This document shows, one piece after another, positions 17,865-27,053 of a stretch of 64,000 bases of DNA. Numbering within the stretch: position 1 is the first letter of the stretch; each line of letters begins with the position of its first letter. This DNA comes from Paenibacillus sp. JNUCC32 (GTDB lineage: Bacteria > Bacillota > Bacilli > Paenibacillales > Paenibacillaceae). The notes beneath the pieces were generated by a model. It saw only the letters and a program-made list of their open reading frames with translations. It searched no databases and was not told the origin of the DNA. The DNA lies in contig NZ_CP062260.1 of assembly GCF_014863545.1 (NCBI RefSeq), positions 4,225,001 through 4,289,000 of the forward strand, in the 5' to 3' direction. The position numbers and the translations under genes are program-made.

Positions 17865-18785
17865 TTACCACAGGCTGGTCTCCGAATATTTGCGTACGAC
17901 CCGATTGGCCGCAACGACCAGAATGAAGCCAATCGCCGACTGGAACAGGCCTACTGCGGTCGCGAAGCTGAAATCGGCATCCAGGATGCCCCGCCGGTAC
18001 ACAAAGGTATTAATGACATCCGCGGTTTCGTAATTCATCGTGTTGTAAATCAAGAGGATTTTCTCGAAGCTGGCCTCCATGAAATTACCGAGCGACAGCA
18101 CGAACAGAATAATCATGACAGGCACCATGCCGATGAACGTAATATGCCGGATCTGCTGCCACCGGTTGGCTCCATCCATCTTGGCCGCCTCGTACAGCGT
18201 CGGATCGATGCCGGCAATCGCAGCCAGGTAGAGAATGGTCCCCCACCCGACCTTCTGCCATATTTCGGAGCCCACGTACACCGTCCGGAACCACTCCGGC
18301 ATGCCGAGAAACATGATCGGCTCGATGCCGAACAGCTTGACGAGCAGATGGTTCACCACGCCCGTGGTCGGAGACAGGAAGGTGACGAGAATGCCCGCGA
18401 TCACGACGGTCGACAGGAAATGCGGCATGTAGCTGATGTTTTGCACGAACCGTTTGAACCATTTGCTCTTCAGCTCATGGAATAGGATCGCCAGAATGAT
18501 CGGCGCCGGAAAATGAAACAGCAGATCGTACACATTCAGCATGATCGTGTTGCGTATCAGCTTCCATGCATCGGGGGTGACATAGAAAAATTCAATGAAA
18601 TGCTTCAGTCCCACAAATTTGCTTCCCAAAATGCCCCGGCCGATCGAATAATCCTGGAAAGCAATGATGATGCCGTACATCGGCGCGTACTTGAATATCA
18701 AGTAGTACAAGATGCCGGGCAGCATCAGCAAGTACAACGCTTTATGCTTTTTCAGAACGTAACCGATCCGTGATAGCTGCGCCAA
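17865..18785 (-). CDS. Carbohydrate-type ABC permease (LplB/YteP-like)
   Basis: A 306-residue membrane permease beginning KKHKALYLLMLPGILYYLIF, the LplB signature, with the EAA loop DPTLYEAAKMDGANRWQQ near 215 and the C-terminal RKYSETSLW. The start is TTG at 18785 with GGAGG 9 bases upstream. It is the first transporter gene after the membrane AraC regulator. A candidate cre box lies just upstream (18803-18816), over the untranslated leader. Confidence 0.92.
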   Translation of the reverse strand: MAQLSRIGYVLKKHKALYLLMLPGILYYLIFKYAPMYGIIIAFQDYSIGRGILGSKFVGLKHFIEFFYVTPDAWKLIRNTIMLNVYDLLFHFPAPIILAILFHELKSKWFKRFVQNISYMPHFLSTVVIAGILVTFLSPTTGVVNHLLVKLFGIEPIMFLGMPEWFRTVYVGSEIWQKVGWGTILYLAAIAGIDPTLYEAAKMDGANRWQQIRHITFIGMVPVMIILFVLSLGNFMEASFEKILLIYNTMNYETADVINTFVYRRGILDADFSFATAVGLFQSAIGFILVVAANRVVRKYSETSLW

Positions 18786-18802
18786 TAATCCCCACCTCCG
18801 AT

Positions 18803-18816
18803 TGAAAGCATTTACA
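18803..18816. promoter_or_regulatory. Candidate catabolite-repression (cre) box
   Basis: TGAAAGCATTTACA differs at one position from the CcpA-box consensus TGWAANCGNTNWCA. It lies between the terminator of the AraC gene and the ribosome binding site of the first permease, where bound CcpA could block transcription. Confidence 0.4.
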
Positions 18817-18935
18817 TTCGTTTGTTGTTATCCCCACTATACGAGCCGTGCCTCCTTCGCGTAAAGCAAACATCTTTTCCTTAAGACGCATGTTTTGTTA
18901 TGCCTGCGCCGCAAGGCTTTCGGCCTGTTCCATGC

Positions 18936-18970
18936 AAAAAAAGAGACTTCAGAAAATAATGCAGTCTCTT
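18936..18970 (-). terminator. Terminator of the membrane AraC regulator
   Basis: The stem AAGAGACT (18941-18948) pairs with AGTCTCTT (18963-18970), followed on the minus strand by T7. It starts right after the stop at 18976. Confidence 0.88.
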
Positions 18971-18975
18971 CTTTC

Positions 18976-21285
18976 TTATTGATGGGAACTCCGGTATTTG
19001 GCAGGCGTTATGCCTTCATATCGGCGGAAAGCCCGAATCAAGGAATTCCTCCCCCAATACCCCACCTTTTCGGCGATTTCGTCTATTTTCAAATCGGTTT
19101 CAAGCAAAAATTGCTTCGCCTTCATCAGCCGGTACTTCGCGATATATTCCACGTACTTCTCGCCGACCTCCTCCTTGAAGGTTCGACTGAAATGCCCGAT
19201 GGACATATTCATCATGCCGGCAAAATTCTCGATCGACAGCTCTTGATCGTAGTGCTCGTGAATGTACTCCAAAATCTCCATAAATTGTTGGCTGCGGCTG
19301 CTGGAGGCCGGTTTTCGGAACAGAAAGCCATGAATGTCCTGGAAGCATTGCGTCAGCTCGTCCCATGTCATGCAGCGATTCATTCGCTCGAACAGACCGG
19401 AATAATAGGGAACGTTCAATTCATTGCGCTCCGACTCCACCGCCCGAATCCAGGTGTTGAGCACATCGGCTAGCAGATATTTCATCTGCACGGCTGACGC
19501 ATCCTTACGCTTCCCTTCCTCCAGCAGATCCAGCACGGAATGGAGCAGCTTGTCATACTCCCGGGTTTTGCACTGGTTGTGGATCCGCTGGACCTCCTGT
19601 ACGGACAGGAAAGAGTCCCATTGCTGCAGCTCCCTTGAAGGCAGACTGCCGCAAATCTCCACCGTGGAATGCAGCCCCCGGTAATTCAGCATGGCCAGCG
19701 CATGCTCATAGGACTGATGCAGCTCTTCGATGGCATGAATGGTTCTGCCGATCCCGATCGTCGCTTTATAACAGACACCGTATTGCAGAAAAACGTGCCT
19801 GATCTGCTCCGCTATTCGTTCCGGATAACCCTCCGTGATGTGATCATGCTGGACGACGCAAGCCATCAAATCCGGCCTTGTCTGGCAGATCCAGACCATG
19901 CCGGGCGCCAGCCGGTGGATCTTGTCCTTCAGCTCCGTCAGCAAAAAGATTTTGGCGGATTCCGAAGTCGAATCATAAAACGACCGGTCATAGTGGAAAG
20001 AGATGCACAGGACGGTTCTTGCCGCCATATGGCTGTAAGCAAACTCAATCTCCTTGGCGTAGTACTCAATCGATAAGGCATCCCGGTATTGCCCCAGCAG
20101 GATTTTCGTAAAAAACTGCTCCTGTACGATCGGCAGCATCCCGTTCACCATCTGGTACAGCTCTTTATTCTCGGTCATGATGAACTGGGAGTAGCGCTTG
20201 ATGACGTCAAACTCGTTACCTTCGTAACGGCCCTCTTCATTCGGAGCATGGTGCAGCTTCAAGCCATCCTTGATCTCCCGAATCGGCCGGTACAAGCGCC
20301 GGCTTAAATAATACGAGGCGAGCGCGCCGACAATGAGGAAGAACAGGAGGAACAACCAGCAGATTAAGCGGGTAATATGGACCGGCTTCATCAATGTGCC
20401 TAGATCAACCATGCTGATATAATGCCAGGACTCGTTGAAGCCGGACGCCATGAAGGACAGCCCCATCTTGTCCGATATCGTAAATTGCGAAGCGAAGCCA
20501 TCCGTGCGTATTCGCTGCTGCAGGTCATGCTGGTCCTGCTCGGTCAAACCGGTCCGGGCGATCACTTGGGCAGTATCATCCACAATGGCCGTGCCCGTGA
20601 CCCAGCTCTCCGGAATATGAATCCTCTCCTCAAGCTTGTCTCGCTTCACTTCGACCAGGAGGTAAACTTCAGGGGCGGCGGTATTGAACGGGTAACTCAT
20701 GGAAGCCGTCACGGAAGCGGGGGAATCCATGAAATCCATCATTTTCTTGCCGGATAATTCGGCTTCCAGCTGGTGGCGGCGGTTCAGATCCAAGGGATAG
20801 CGGGAACGGAAATAATACGCTTTGTTCGTATAGGTCTCGGCATCGATCATTAAATCCTGATGGACAAAATAATAATAAGCCTTCTCGACCAATTCATCCG
20901 ATTCCAGCTGCTGCAGCTGCTCCCGCAGGGAATGAAGCAGCTCCGGAAGGAGCTGGCTTTCCGGCGACGAAGACATGGGAGCGAGCAGCACGCTCCGCAA
21001 TCTGGATGTGCTCAGGATATTAATCATGCTTGTCTTTAGCGATTGAAGCTCGGCATCCGTCTGCTCGGAGAACCGGTTCATCACCACTTGGTTAAAACGC
21101 TCGGCATCCTTTTCGATGATGCGAACGACAAGCACCTGAGCAAGAACCGAAGCAACAATGACGGGGATGAGAATAAGGAGAAAATAGTTCGCGAACATTC
21201 TCCAAAACAGGGTGTGCCTTCTGGGAGGCGGAGTATCGGCCGCCCCCGGCTCAGACAATCGGTCAGGCGGTATCCTTCGCTTCAT
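18976..21285 (-). CDS. Membrane-anchored AraC-family transcriptional regulator
   Basis: A 769-residue one-component regulator common in Paenibacillus. One membrane helix (about 27-50) is followed by an extracellular sensor region of about 250 residues. A second helix (LICWLFLLFFLIVGALASYYL near 300-320) leads into a HAMP-like linker (RRLYRPIREIKDGL). A large cytoplasmic region follows, and a C-terminal AraC double helix-turn-helix (about 670-769; LSIENFAGMMNMSIGHFSRT and IDEIAEKVGYWGRNS). The ATG at 21283-21285 follows GGGGGG with a 6-base gap; 16 upstream codons have no ribosome binding site. Its position before the permeases suggests it senses the imported compound or an extracellular precursor and activates that operon. 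Confidence 0.9.
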   Translation of the reverse strand: MKRRIPPDRLSEPGAADTPPPRRHTLFWRMFANYFLLILIPVIVASVLAQVLVVRIIEKDAERFNQVVMNRFSEQTDAELQSLKTSMINILSTSRLRSVLLAPMSSSPESQLLPELLHSLREQLQQLESDELVEKAYYYFVHQDLMIDAETYTNKAYYFRSRYPLDLNRRHQLEAELSGKKMMDFMDSPASVTASMSYPFNTAAPEVYLLVEVKRDKLEERIHIPESWVTGTAIVDDTAQVIARTGLTEQDQHDLQQRIRTDGFASQFTISDKMGLSFMASGFNESWHYISMVDLGTLMKPVHITRLICWLFLLFFLIVGALASYYLSRRLYRPIREIKDGLKLHHAPNEEGRYEGNEFDVIKRYSQFIMTENKELYQMVNGMLPIVQEQFFTKILLGQYRDALSIEYYAKEIEFAYSHMAARTVLCISFHYDRSFYDSTSESAKIFLLTELKDKIHRLAPGMVWICQTRPDLMACVVQHDHITEGYPERIAEQIRHVFLQYGVCYKATIGIGRTIHAIEELHQSYEHALAMLNYRGLHSTVEICGSLPSRELQQWDSFLSVQEVQRIHNQCKTREYDKLLHSVLDLLEEGKRKDASAVQMKYLLADVLNTWIRAVESERNELNVPYYSGLFERMNRCMTWDELTQCFQDIHGFLFRKPASSSRSQQFMEILEYIHEHYDQELSIENFAGMMNMSIGHFSRTFKEEVGEKYVEYIAKYRLMKAKQFLLETDLKIDEIAEKVGYWGRNSLIRAFRRYEGITPAKYRSSHQ

Positions 21286-21442
21286 GAATGTCCCCCCCTT
21301 TGTATTTAAAATTGCAAGTAACAGGGCTTGCATTTACGTTTACTATATTTTGATGTAAGTTATAATATTCGCCGCATAAGGGAGACGGATGGAGCTTGCA
21401 GTGGGATGGTATTCGTCCACGAGAAAGGATTGCTTCCATAGC

Positions 21443-21467
21443 AAAAAAGGCCAGGAATCTCCTGGCC
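21443..21467 (-). terminator. Terminator of the copper-amine-oxidase-N-type gene
   Basis: GGCCAGGA (21449-21456) pairs with TCCTGGCC (21460-21467) around a 3-base loop, with T6 following on the minus strand. It lies 44 bases after the stop at 21511. Confidence 0.92.
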
Positions 21468-21510
21468 CTTTTCCGAAACGAGAATATCTTTTTTGCTTGC
21501 TCGCATTCGC

Positions 21511-23469
21511 TTACTCGTATTCGAATACGGCATCCGGCGTAAGGGTTACATTGGGTGCATAACTCGGCATCTGACCGGTCTCCTGCAAATACTGCTCAAC
21601 AATCCGAGCGGCATCTACCAAGGAGCTAAGCAGCCAGTCCTCATAAAGTCTTCCGAACTTTTTGTGAAGCCATTCTGAGGTGTACTCATTCGAAAGGGTG
21701 AACAGGGAGTAGATTTCACGGACGGTATTGGTATGCTTGCGACCGTAATCATCCGTCCAAGTCACTTTTTTATTCAAATCCACTTTGCGGATATCTTCCG
21801 TTTTGGTCGACAGAATGCCATTCTTGTATTGGTAATAAATGCGCAAGGATTTTTCATATTCATGGCCTTTTAGCAGTCTCCAACCAGCCATGCTTCCGGT
21901 CGCAGGAACCGATGACATTTTGCTTTTCCCGGCGTTTCCGGTGTTGCCGCTGCTCGTTACCTTCTTCGGCTCGCCCTTTACGACGAATTGTGCCGCGCCC
22001 AGCGTCACGGTCATTTGCTGTTTGGATGCATCCCATTTCAGTTTTGCACCCAGTGCTGCGGTCAGCAGATCCGCGGATACGAGCGTCTCCCCTTTGTTCT
22101 GGATCGGAGCGCCTTTCATGTTCACGGTTTTGCCGTTGATCTTCGCCTGCTTGCTTCCTGCCTTAACGGAAAGCTTGGTTTCTCCTACGGTAATATCGAA
22201 GGTCTTGGAAGCAGCCTGATATTGGACCGAGCCTCCCACGGCTTGGAATACCGGCTTCAACGGCAGGTAAGTAATCCCCTTTTCCTGCTTGGCGTTCTCC
22301 AACGGCTTGCCAAGTCCTGAAACGATTTTCACGGACTGCTTCTTGCCCGCGACCTCCACCGTCAGCGTGGCTTCGCCTACGCCCATGATTTTGTAAGTTC
22401 CTTTATCTCCAGCTTTAATTAAATGCGGCTTGTCTACGGACAAAGCGATCATATTCGCCGGAATCTTGTGCTTCTCTCCGCTGCTGTACTGAAATTCGAC
22501 CGTTGGCGTGATGGAGCTCCCCACCTTCGGCTTGCTGTTCGCTACCTTTAGCGTAACGCCCGTAATGCTCGGAACCGTCACATCATATAATTGTCCATGA
22601 TCATATTCGGTCCAAGTCCCATCCGATAGCCGGGCGAAAAAGCTCTTGGAACCTTCGATTCCCACAATCTCTTTCACTCCGCTGATCCCGTTCAACGGGC
22701 TCATTTCGAAGGTTTGCGTGAATACATCCAATCTCGCATTCCACACCGTTCCGTCCTTTTTGACGAAAATCAGTTTCTGTTCTTTACCGAAAGAAATATC
22801 AGCCCCGTCGCTAATCAAGTTTTGGGACAGGTAAGTCGTGCTGCCGTTGATTCGAAGGGTACTGAACAGCACCAGTCTTCCGTCATTGTATAAAATAGCG
22901 GCATAGTCTCCGGCAACCTTGATTTTGCGGATCGCGCCCACGTCCGCTGCTTGACCCAGAGCCACGGGCTCCGGCGTATAAGCACGATTATGGTATAAGA
23001 CCGTCCCCGACTGGGTAACGCCGCCGATAATCCCGTTGTTCTCGTCAAAAACGGAAATTCCCTCAAACCCCTTTACGGTCTGCGGCTTGGAATCAACCAT
23101 GCGATGGACGATGCCGTCAGAGGTCAACCAGTAACCTTGTCCAACCTGTTTCACATGATTCGCACCCGCTACAGCCTTGTATCCCGATTCCCCCCACATG
23201 ACCAGTCCGCCGGCGTTATTGACGCCGAATCCGTATCCGCTGGAGCCCGCGATGAACTTCAGATCTCCACCCATCGGAATCGGGATTCGGTTGATGGGGA
23301 GACGGCTGTACGTAATCCAGACCGTGCCGTCCTCCATCAAGGGCGTGCCATCGGGCAGCAGCATTGCAATCTTGGCGCTTGCCTTGCCCGACTCCCCATA
23401 TGCTGCACCGGCCACGCTGGGAACCATCACGCAAACCGCCAATAGCAGAACCAACATTTTCTTGAACAT
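21511..23469 (-). CDS. Secreted protein with RCC1-like propeller and copper-amine-oxidase N-terminal (stalk) domain
   Basis: A 652-residue exported protein. Signal peptide 1-25; residues about 30-310 have RCC1/propeller-like repeats (GTVWITYSR, GGLVMWGES, GIVHRMV, GTVWNARL). An Ig-like stretch follows (about 315-395). A PF07833 copper amine oxidase N domain lies at about 400-500 (ITYLPLKPVFQAVGG, then a second half TLVSADLLTAALGAKLKWD). In Bacilli this domain is usually a wall-binding or structural module and not an oxidase. A C-terminal segment of about 140 residues is unrecognised. GAGG precedes the ATG. It probably sits in the wall or S-layer matrix. Confidence 0.78.
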   Translation of the reverse strand: MFKKMLVLLLAVCVMVPSVAGAAYGESGKASAKIAMLLPDGTPLMEDGTVWITYSRLPINRIPIPMGGDLKFIAGSSGYGFGVNNAGGLVMWGESGYKAVAGANHVKQVGQGYWLTSDGIVHRMVDSKPQTVKGFEGISVFDENNGIIGGVTQSGTVLYHNRAYTPEPVALGQAADVGAIRKIKVAGDYAAILYNDGRLVLFSTLRINGSTTYLSQNLISDGADISFGKEQKLIFVKKDGTVWNARLDVFTQTFEMSPLNGISGVKEIVGIEGSKSFFARLSDGTWTEYDHGQLYDVTVPSITGVTLKVANSKPKVGSSITPTVEFQYSSGEKHKIPANMIALSVDKPHLIKAGDKGTYKIMGVGEATLTVEVAGKKQSVKIVSGLGKPLENAKQEKGITYLPLKPVFQAVGGSVQYQAASKTFDITVGETKLSVKAGSKQAKINGKTVNMKGAPIQNKGETLVSADLLTAALGAKLKWDASKQQMTVTLGAAQFVVKGEPKKVTSSGNTGNAGKSKMSSVPATGSMAGWRLLKGHEYEKSLRIYYQYKNGILSTKTEDIRKVDLNKKVTWTDDYGRKHTNTVREIYSLFTLSNEYTSEWLHKKFGRLYEDWLLSSLVDAARIVEQYLQETGQMPSYAPNVTLTPDAVFEYE

Positions 23470-23588
23470 GAATGAACCTCATCTCTTATCAGAATGTAAG
23501 TCTTTCAAATCTAGTCAATTTGAACCAGGAATATTATACCATTCAATAGAAACGAAACAATATCAAAATTCGCAAGATAACATAAGAC

Positions 23589-23633
23589 CAAAAAAACGCC
23601 CCCAGCATCTGTTTCCAGACACCAGGGACGCTT
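23589..23633 (-). terminator. Terminator of the small lipoprotein gene
   Basis: A long imperfect stem (23595-23611 with 23616-23633) around a GAAA loop, then T7 on the minus strand. It begins 16 bases after the stop of the gene ending at 23649. Confidence 0.88.
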
Positions 23634-23648
23634 ATCGTTCATCTGCAT

Positions 23649-23990
23649 TTATTCCATGCGCTCAAACACCTTGAATCTTCGGCCTTCCTGCAAAGCCACC
23701 AACGTATGTTCATCGACGACATAGATTTCCGTGCCTTCGGGCAGCTCGTTCGAGGATAAATGCGTATCCGGATATTGATCAGGCTCGAGCCGCTTCTGGA
23801 TCGTGCCCGCCAAGGTCAAATCCGCCTCCGCAAAAGCCTCGGCACCCTCAGTGCCTTTTCCGATATACTCTTGGTCATCGTATTTTACCAAAGACGCATA
23901 ACTGGCCGACTGCTTGCTGCCGCAGCCCAAACATAGGATCAACAATAGGCTGATGATCGGAAGCCCTGCTAACTTAAGCCTCTTGCCCAT
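23649..23990 (-). CDS. Small lipoprotein of unknown function
   Basis: A 113-residue protein with a lipoprotein signal (hydrophobic core PIISLLLILCLGC, Cys23) and a short mature domain. The mature part contains EYIGKGTEGAEAF, LSSNELPEGTEIYVVDE and LVALQEGRRFKVFE, i.e. a small beta-rich fold. I do not recognise a family. It lies 56 bases downstream of the large propeller protein at 24047-26305 on the same strand and shares its only clear downstream terminator, so the two are probably co-transcribed. A GGAGG site precedes the ATG. Confidence 0.75.
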   Translation of the reverse strand: MGKRLKLAGLPIISLLLILCLGCGSKQSASYASLVKYDDQEYIGKGTEGAEAFAEADLTLAGTIQKRLEPDQYPDTHLSSNELPEGTEIYVVDEHTLVALQEGRRFKVFERME

Positions 23991-24046
23991 AAGTCTTCCT
24001 CCTTTGCGGACGTCTCCCTACGGTGTTAGTCATCTATCGATACAAG

Positions 24047-26305
24047 CTATAACAGCTCATCCAAGCGTTCCTTTAACGCTCGGGCATCATAACGAATAAA
24101 AGCTCCGTTGACCGTGCCGACGAGCACTTCCTGATCCGTTACGTTCAGCGCGCCGTTTTTGGCATAGGTCTCTCGCAAATCGACGTTGCCGGTGATCACG
24201 TCATGCAATCTGCCCAAGCTTCTGCCGTCTTCCTTGTTCAACACCACAAGATCGCTTCCCAAACTTATCAGCAGGTACGGATCCATGATTCCGTAGCTGC
24301 TGCCAACCAGATGGGACAGATCGTCACCCGCTTTGGAAGTGGTCTCCATCTTCCATAGGATGCTGCCGCTCTCTATATCTACCGCAGCCGGAATGCCGTT
24401 TAAGGCAAGATAGACTCGCGCTCCCTCGATGACGCCACGGGTGGCCTTCCCTTTAATTGTCCATAGTTCCTTATCTTCAAGGCGGTCATACAGTACGCTT
24501 TCGTAAGCGGCGGCCCCGCTGAAATACTCCCCGCCAAGCGCACGCTGCACCAGCAGATACCGCTCATTCAGCACCTCGAACCTTTCCATCTCACGTGCCG
24601 GATACGTGTCTTCGCGCTCGCCGGTTTCCGTATTGAGCAGAACCCATTCCTTGCCAAGCAGCATCCAACGTGTTGTCATATCCGCTGGCGCAGTTGGATC
24701 GTAACGATAACCTCCGGTAAAATACGGATCTCGGGACGGATCGTCCATCACCCTCTTGCCGACCTTCACATGCCATGCCGCTTTGCCGGTGACCGGATCG
24801 TAAGCGGTAAGCTGTCCGTTCTGCTCGATAAGCACGTACGGATCGTCCGTTCCTGCATTCAGCAAGCGGTGTTCGCCGGACAAGGTCTTTTTCCAACGCT
24901 GCTTACCGGTATCCTGATCCAGGACGCTCAGCACGCTTTTGGTTTCGTTCATGTTCAAAGCTTCAACCAGTACGATCGCATCGGCCGCAGCCGTCATCGT
25001 CAAACCGAATTCGTTCTTGGGCTTAACCTCCCATAACACCTTGCCATCCGACAACCGGATATGCCGCACGCGGGCCACGTAATCCTTAACCTCCGGGTTA
25101 TATGCCGAGTACATCGTGACATGCTGCCGCTCCCGATCTGTAATGGCCGTATACCATCCGAATCCCGCATCCTCCTGCCACAGCTTCTTGCCGGTGCCCC
25201 GGTCAATTGCGTACAAGGAAGAGTTATCGTGCATCCCGCTGAACCCGCCGTCATCTCCCTTGAGAAGCAGGACATCCTCGTTGGCCTCCAGTAGGAAGGT
25301 GAAATTCAGATTACCCTGATTTCGCCAATCGGGATCGGCTGTTATGGTCTTGCGCAGCGGCAGGACGTCCAAACGATAGGTAAACTCGTAATCATCGCCA
25401 GGATTGTAACTCCGCTCGAAGGATCCCGCCGAAGGGATTACCCATTCGCTGGAACTCAGCTTTCCGGATGGGGAGAACGTCACGGTATAATGGGCATCCC
25501 GCTGCTCGTATCTCCAGGTCTCCCCGAGTATCATCGGTTGATTGGAGCTCGATTCCTGATTCCGCGATGCCTCCCTCGCCTGCGGTTCGCCGAGCAGCTT
25601 TTTCACGTACGAAGAAGGGGTCCCTTTCTTAAAAAGAAACTCCGTCAAGTTGCGCACCACATCCGTCGCTACTTCCGAATTGCCACCGAGAAGCGCTTCA
25701 GGCATCGCCTTCTTGGCTGTCGTGTCCTTCCCTTGTACCCACATCATCGCCGGGCGGTAGATCCGGTAATCTTCCTTCCACTTGGAGGGAGCGACCATAA
25801 CGCCGTACCAGTCCTTCCACTGGGCTACGGCGATGAGGGACGTTCCCGTCTGGGATACCGGCCATTTCACCGCGCTTCCGGGAGCCAGGTATATGCTGCC
25901 GCTGCTGCGCAGTTGAAGCGAGAGCGGGGAAATTTCGTTCACTTTGGCAGCTTCCTTGGAAACATACCATGTCGGGAGCCACAGGTCCCCACGGGAATCG
26001 GACTTGATTAATGCCATTTCCCCCTTCACGGAGTGAAGCCGGAGCGATTCTCCATCGGCCCCGTAATAGCTGGCCTTGAGATTCCTCAGATGGCTGTTCT
26101 TGCTAAGCGCATTAGGGAAAAAAGCAGTCCTCTGCTGAAGCGTGACGCGTTGACCGGATGTAAAGCTCCCGGTTCCTGCAGCATCGGCGAATACGGGACG
26201 AGTGCCCTCCTGCGCCTGCTGAGCCGGAAGTCCGACGAGTGAAATGCAGGCGGCTGCCGTTATTCCGATGAATAGTCGCTTACGGATCGAAACGCGTGTA
26301 CTCAC
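24047..26305 (-). CDS. Secreted PQQ-like beta-propeller protein
   Basis: A 752-residue exported protein. Signal peptide 1-45; an N-terminal beta-rich half with two similar LWLPTWYV / MMWVQGKD segments resembling stress-pilin or SH3-like stalk modules. A SmpA/BamE-like stretch follows (LFKKGTPSSYVKKLLGEPQ, then ETWRYEQRDAHYTVTF). From about 360 on there is a PQQ-type propeller with repeated AIDRGTGKKLWQ, LSDGKVLWEV, LDQDTGKQRWKK, YDPVTGKAAWHV and IESGSILWKM blades. No catalytic PQQ residues are evident, so it is probably a binding or scaffold protein. The start is a GTG at 26303-26305 with AGAGG upstream; an ATG at 26329 has no ribosome binding site. The promoter is at 26350-26377. Confidence 0.8.
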   Translation of the reverse strand: MSTRVSIRKRLFIGITAAACISLVGLPAQQAQEGTRPVFADAAGTGSFTSGQRVTLQQRTAFFPNALSKNSHLRNLKASYYGADGESLRLHSVKGEMALIKSDSRGDLWLPTWYVSKEAAKVNEISPLSLQLRSSGSIYLAPGSAVKWPVSQTGTSLIAVAQWKDWYGVMVAPSKWKEDYRIYRPAMMWVQGKDTTAKKAMPEALLGGNSEVATDVVRNLTEFLFKKGTPSSYVKKLLGEPQAREASRNQESSSNQPMILGETWRYEQRDAHYTVTFSPSGKLSSSEWVIPSAGSFERSYNPGDDYEFTYRLDVLPLRKTITADPDWRNQGNLNFTFLLEANEDVLLLKGDDGGFSGMHDNSSLYAIDRGTGKKLWQEDAGFGWYTAITDRERQHVTMYSAYNPEVKDYVARVRHIRLSDGKVLWEVKPKNEFGLTMTAAADAIVLVEALNMNETKSVLSVLDQDTGKQRWKKTLSGEHRLLNAGTDDPYVLIEQNGQLTAYDPVTGKAAWHVKVGKRVMDDPSRDPYFTGGYRYDPTAPADMTTRWMLLGKEWVLLNTETGEREDTYPAREMERFEVLNERYLLVQRALGGEYFSGAAAYESVLYDRLEDKELWTIKGKATRGVIEGARVYLALNGIPAAVDIESGSILWKMETTSKAGDDLSHLVGSSYGIMDPYLLISLGSDLVVLNKEDGRSLGRLHDVITGNVDLRETYAKNGALNVTDQEVLVGTVNGAFIRYDARALKERLDELL

Positions 26306-26349
26306 AAGAAACCATCCTCTCCCATACAAGCATATATATTGTAAACGCT

Positions 26350-26377
26350 ATTATAAGACAATATGTTCCAAAATCAA
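26350..26377 (-). promoter_or_regulatory. Promoter of the PQQ-like propeller gene
   Basis: A minus-strand TTGATT (26372-26377), a 16-base spacer and a consensus TATAAT (26350-26355). It sits directly downstream of the terminator at 26381-26413. Confidence 0.7.
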
Positions 26378-26380
26378 AAC

Positions 26381-26413
26381 AAAAAAAGCTCCCTTTCAGA
26401 AAAGGAGCTCTTT
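26381..26413 (-). terminator. Terminator of the small membrane lipoprotein gene
   Basis: GAGCTCCTTT pairs with AAAGGGAGCT around a 4-base loop, with T7 on the minus strand. It is about 80 bases after the stop at 26491. Confidence 0.85.
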
Positions 26414-26490
26414 CTAACGCGTGTATGAACGGGCTATTCCTGTTGTGATGCTTCCGCGGCTGATCCGACGCAGGCTCGCTCTCTTCAGCA

Positions 26491-26811
26491 TCATCGGACA
26501 TTCATTCGCCAGGCTGAATCAGGTACGCTGCGGCTCTGCGTTTGCCTGCCTGTCATGATTCTGGCGCGATTAGACACGCCGTCCGATAATTCCCCCCACA
26601 CTTGACCGATAAAGGATGCGGGGGCAATAGACGAGTCTCGATTGCCTTCTGATGCCGCCCCGCCGATGGATCGCTCCTCAATCTGCATATTAGCACGGAA
26701 TGCACTGAACTCTGCGCATCCCGATAATAAAATGACACCAACCATCACAATCATAATCTGCCACGCCACCACGAGCCTGGCGTTCCGTTTCGAATAATCC
26801 AAGGATTCCAT
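26491..26811 (-). CDS. Small lipoprotein/membrane-anchored peptide, putative target of the adjacent two-component system
   Basis: A 106-residue protein with one hydrophobic segment (VVAWQIMIVMVGVILLSGC, possible lipid-attachment Cys32) and a polar, low-homology tail. AAGGAGG precedes the ATG at good spacing, which supports it as a real gene. Its promoter region (26844-26898) carries the same three-box arrangement as the acyltransferase promoter. I therefore infer it is controlled by the response regulator at 28293-28985. Function unknown. Confidence 0.65.
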   Translation of the reverse strand: MESLDYSKRNARLVVAWQIMIVMVGVILLSGCAEFSAFRANMQIEERSIGGAASEGNRDSSIAPASFIGQVWGELSDGVSNRARIMTGRQTQSRSVPDSAWRMNVR

Positions 26812-26843
26812 CCGACTTCCTCCTTATGTACGTTCTGAAGGAA

Positions 26844-26898
26844 AGTATAAGGAACATATCTTATCAATCAGCGGGGCAAGTTCTTAACGAATGCTTAA
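26844..26898 (-). promoter_or_regulatory. Promoter with three direct CTTAA-type boxes (response-regulator operator)
   Basis: The minus-strand -10 TATACT (26844-26849) is preceded by GATAAG over the -35 position and by two TTAAG boxes 11 bases apart (26883-26887 and 26894-26898). The spacing matches the site at 30385-30438. It drives the gene at 26491-26811. Confidence 0.55.
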
Positions 26899-26964
26899 AT
26901 AAAACTGAACAATTCCATAGGGATCCTTGCAGCAGCGATCGGGGAGCCCTTCTCAGGATCATAT

Positions 26965-26990
26965 AAAAACGCTCCCTCGAAGGGAGCGTT
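26965..26990 (-). terminator. Terminator of the two-component operon
   Basis: AACGCTCCCT (26969-26978) pairs with AGGGAGCGTT (26981-26990) with only two unpaired bases between the arms. A short T run follows on the minus strand. It lies 64 bases after the kinase stop. Confidence 0.88.
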
Positions 26991-27053
26991 CGCTTTGGCT
27001 GCCTCAATTGCTTCGCAATGCAGAACGACCACCGTGCGGCAAGCGAACTGCTG

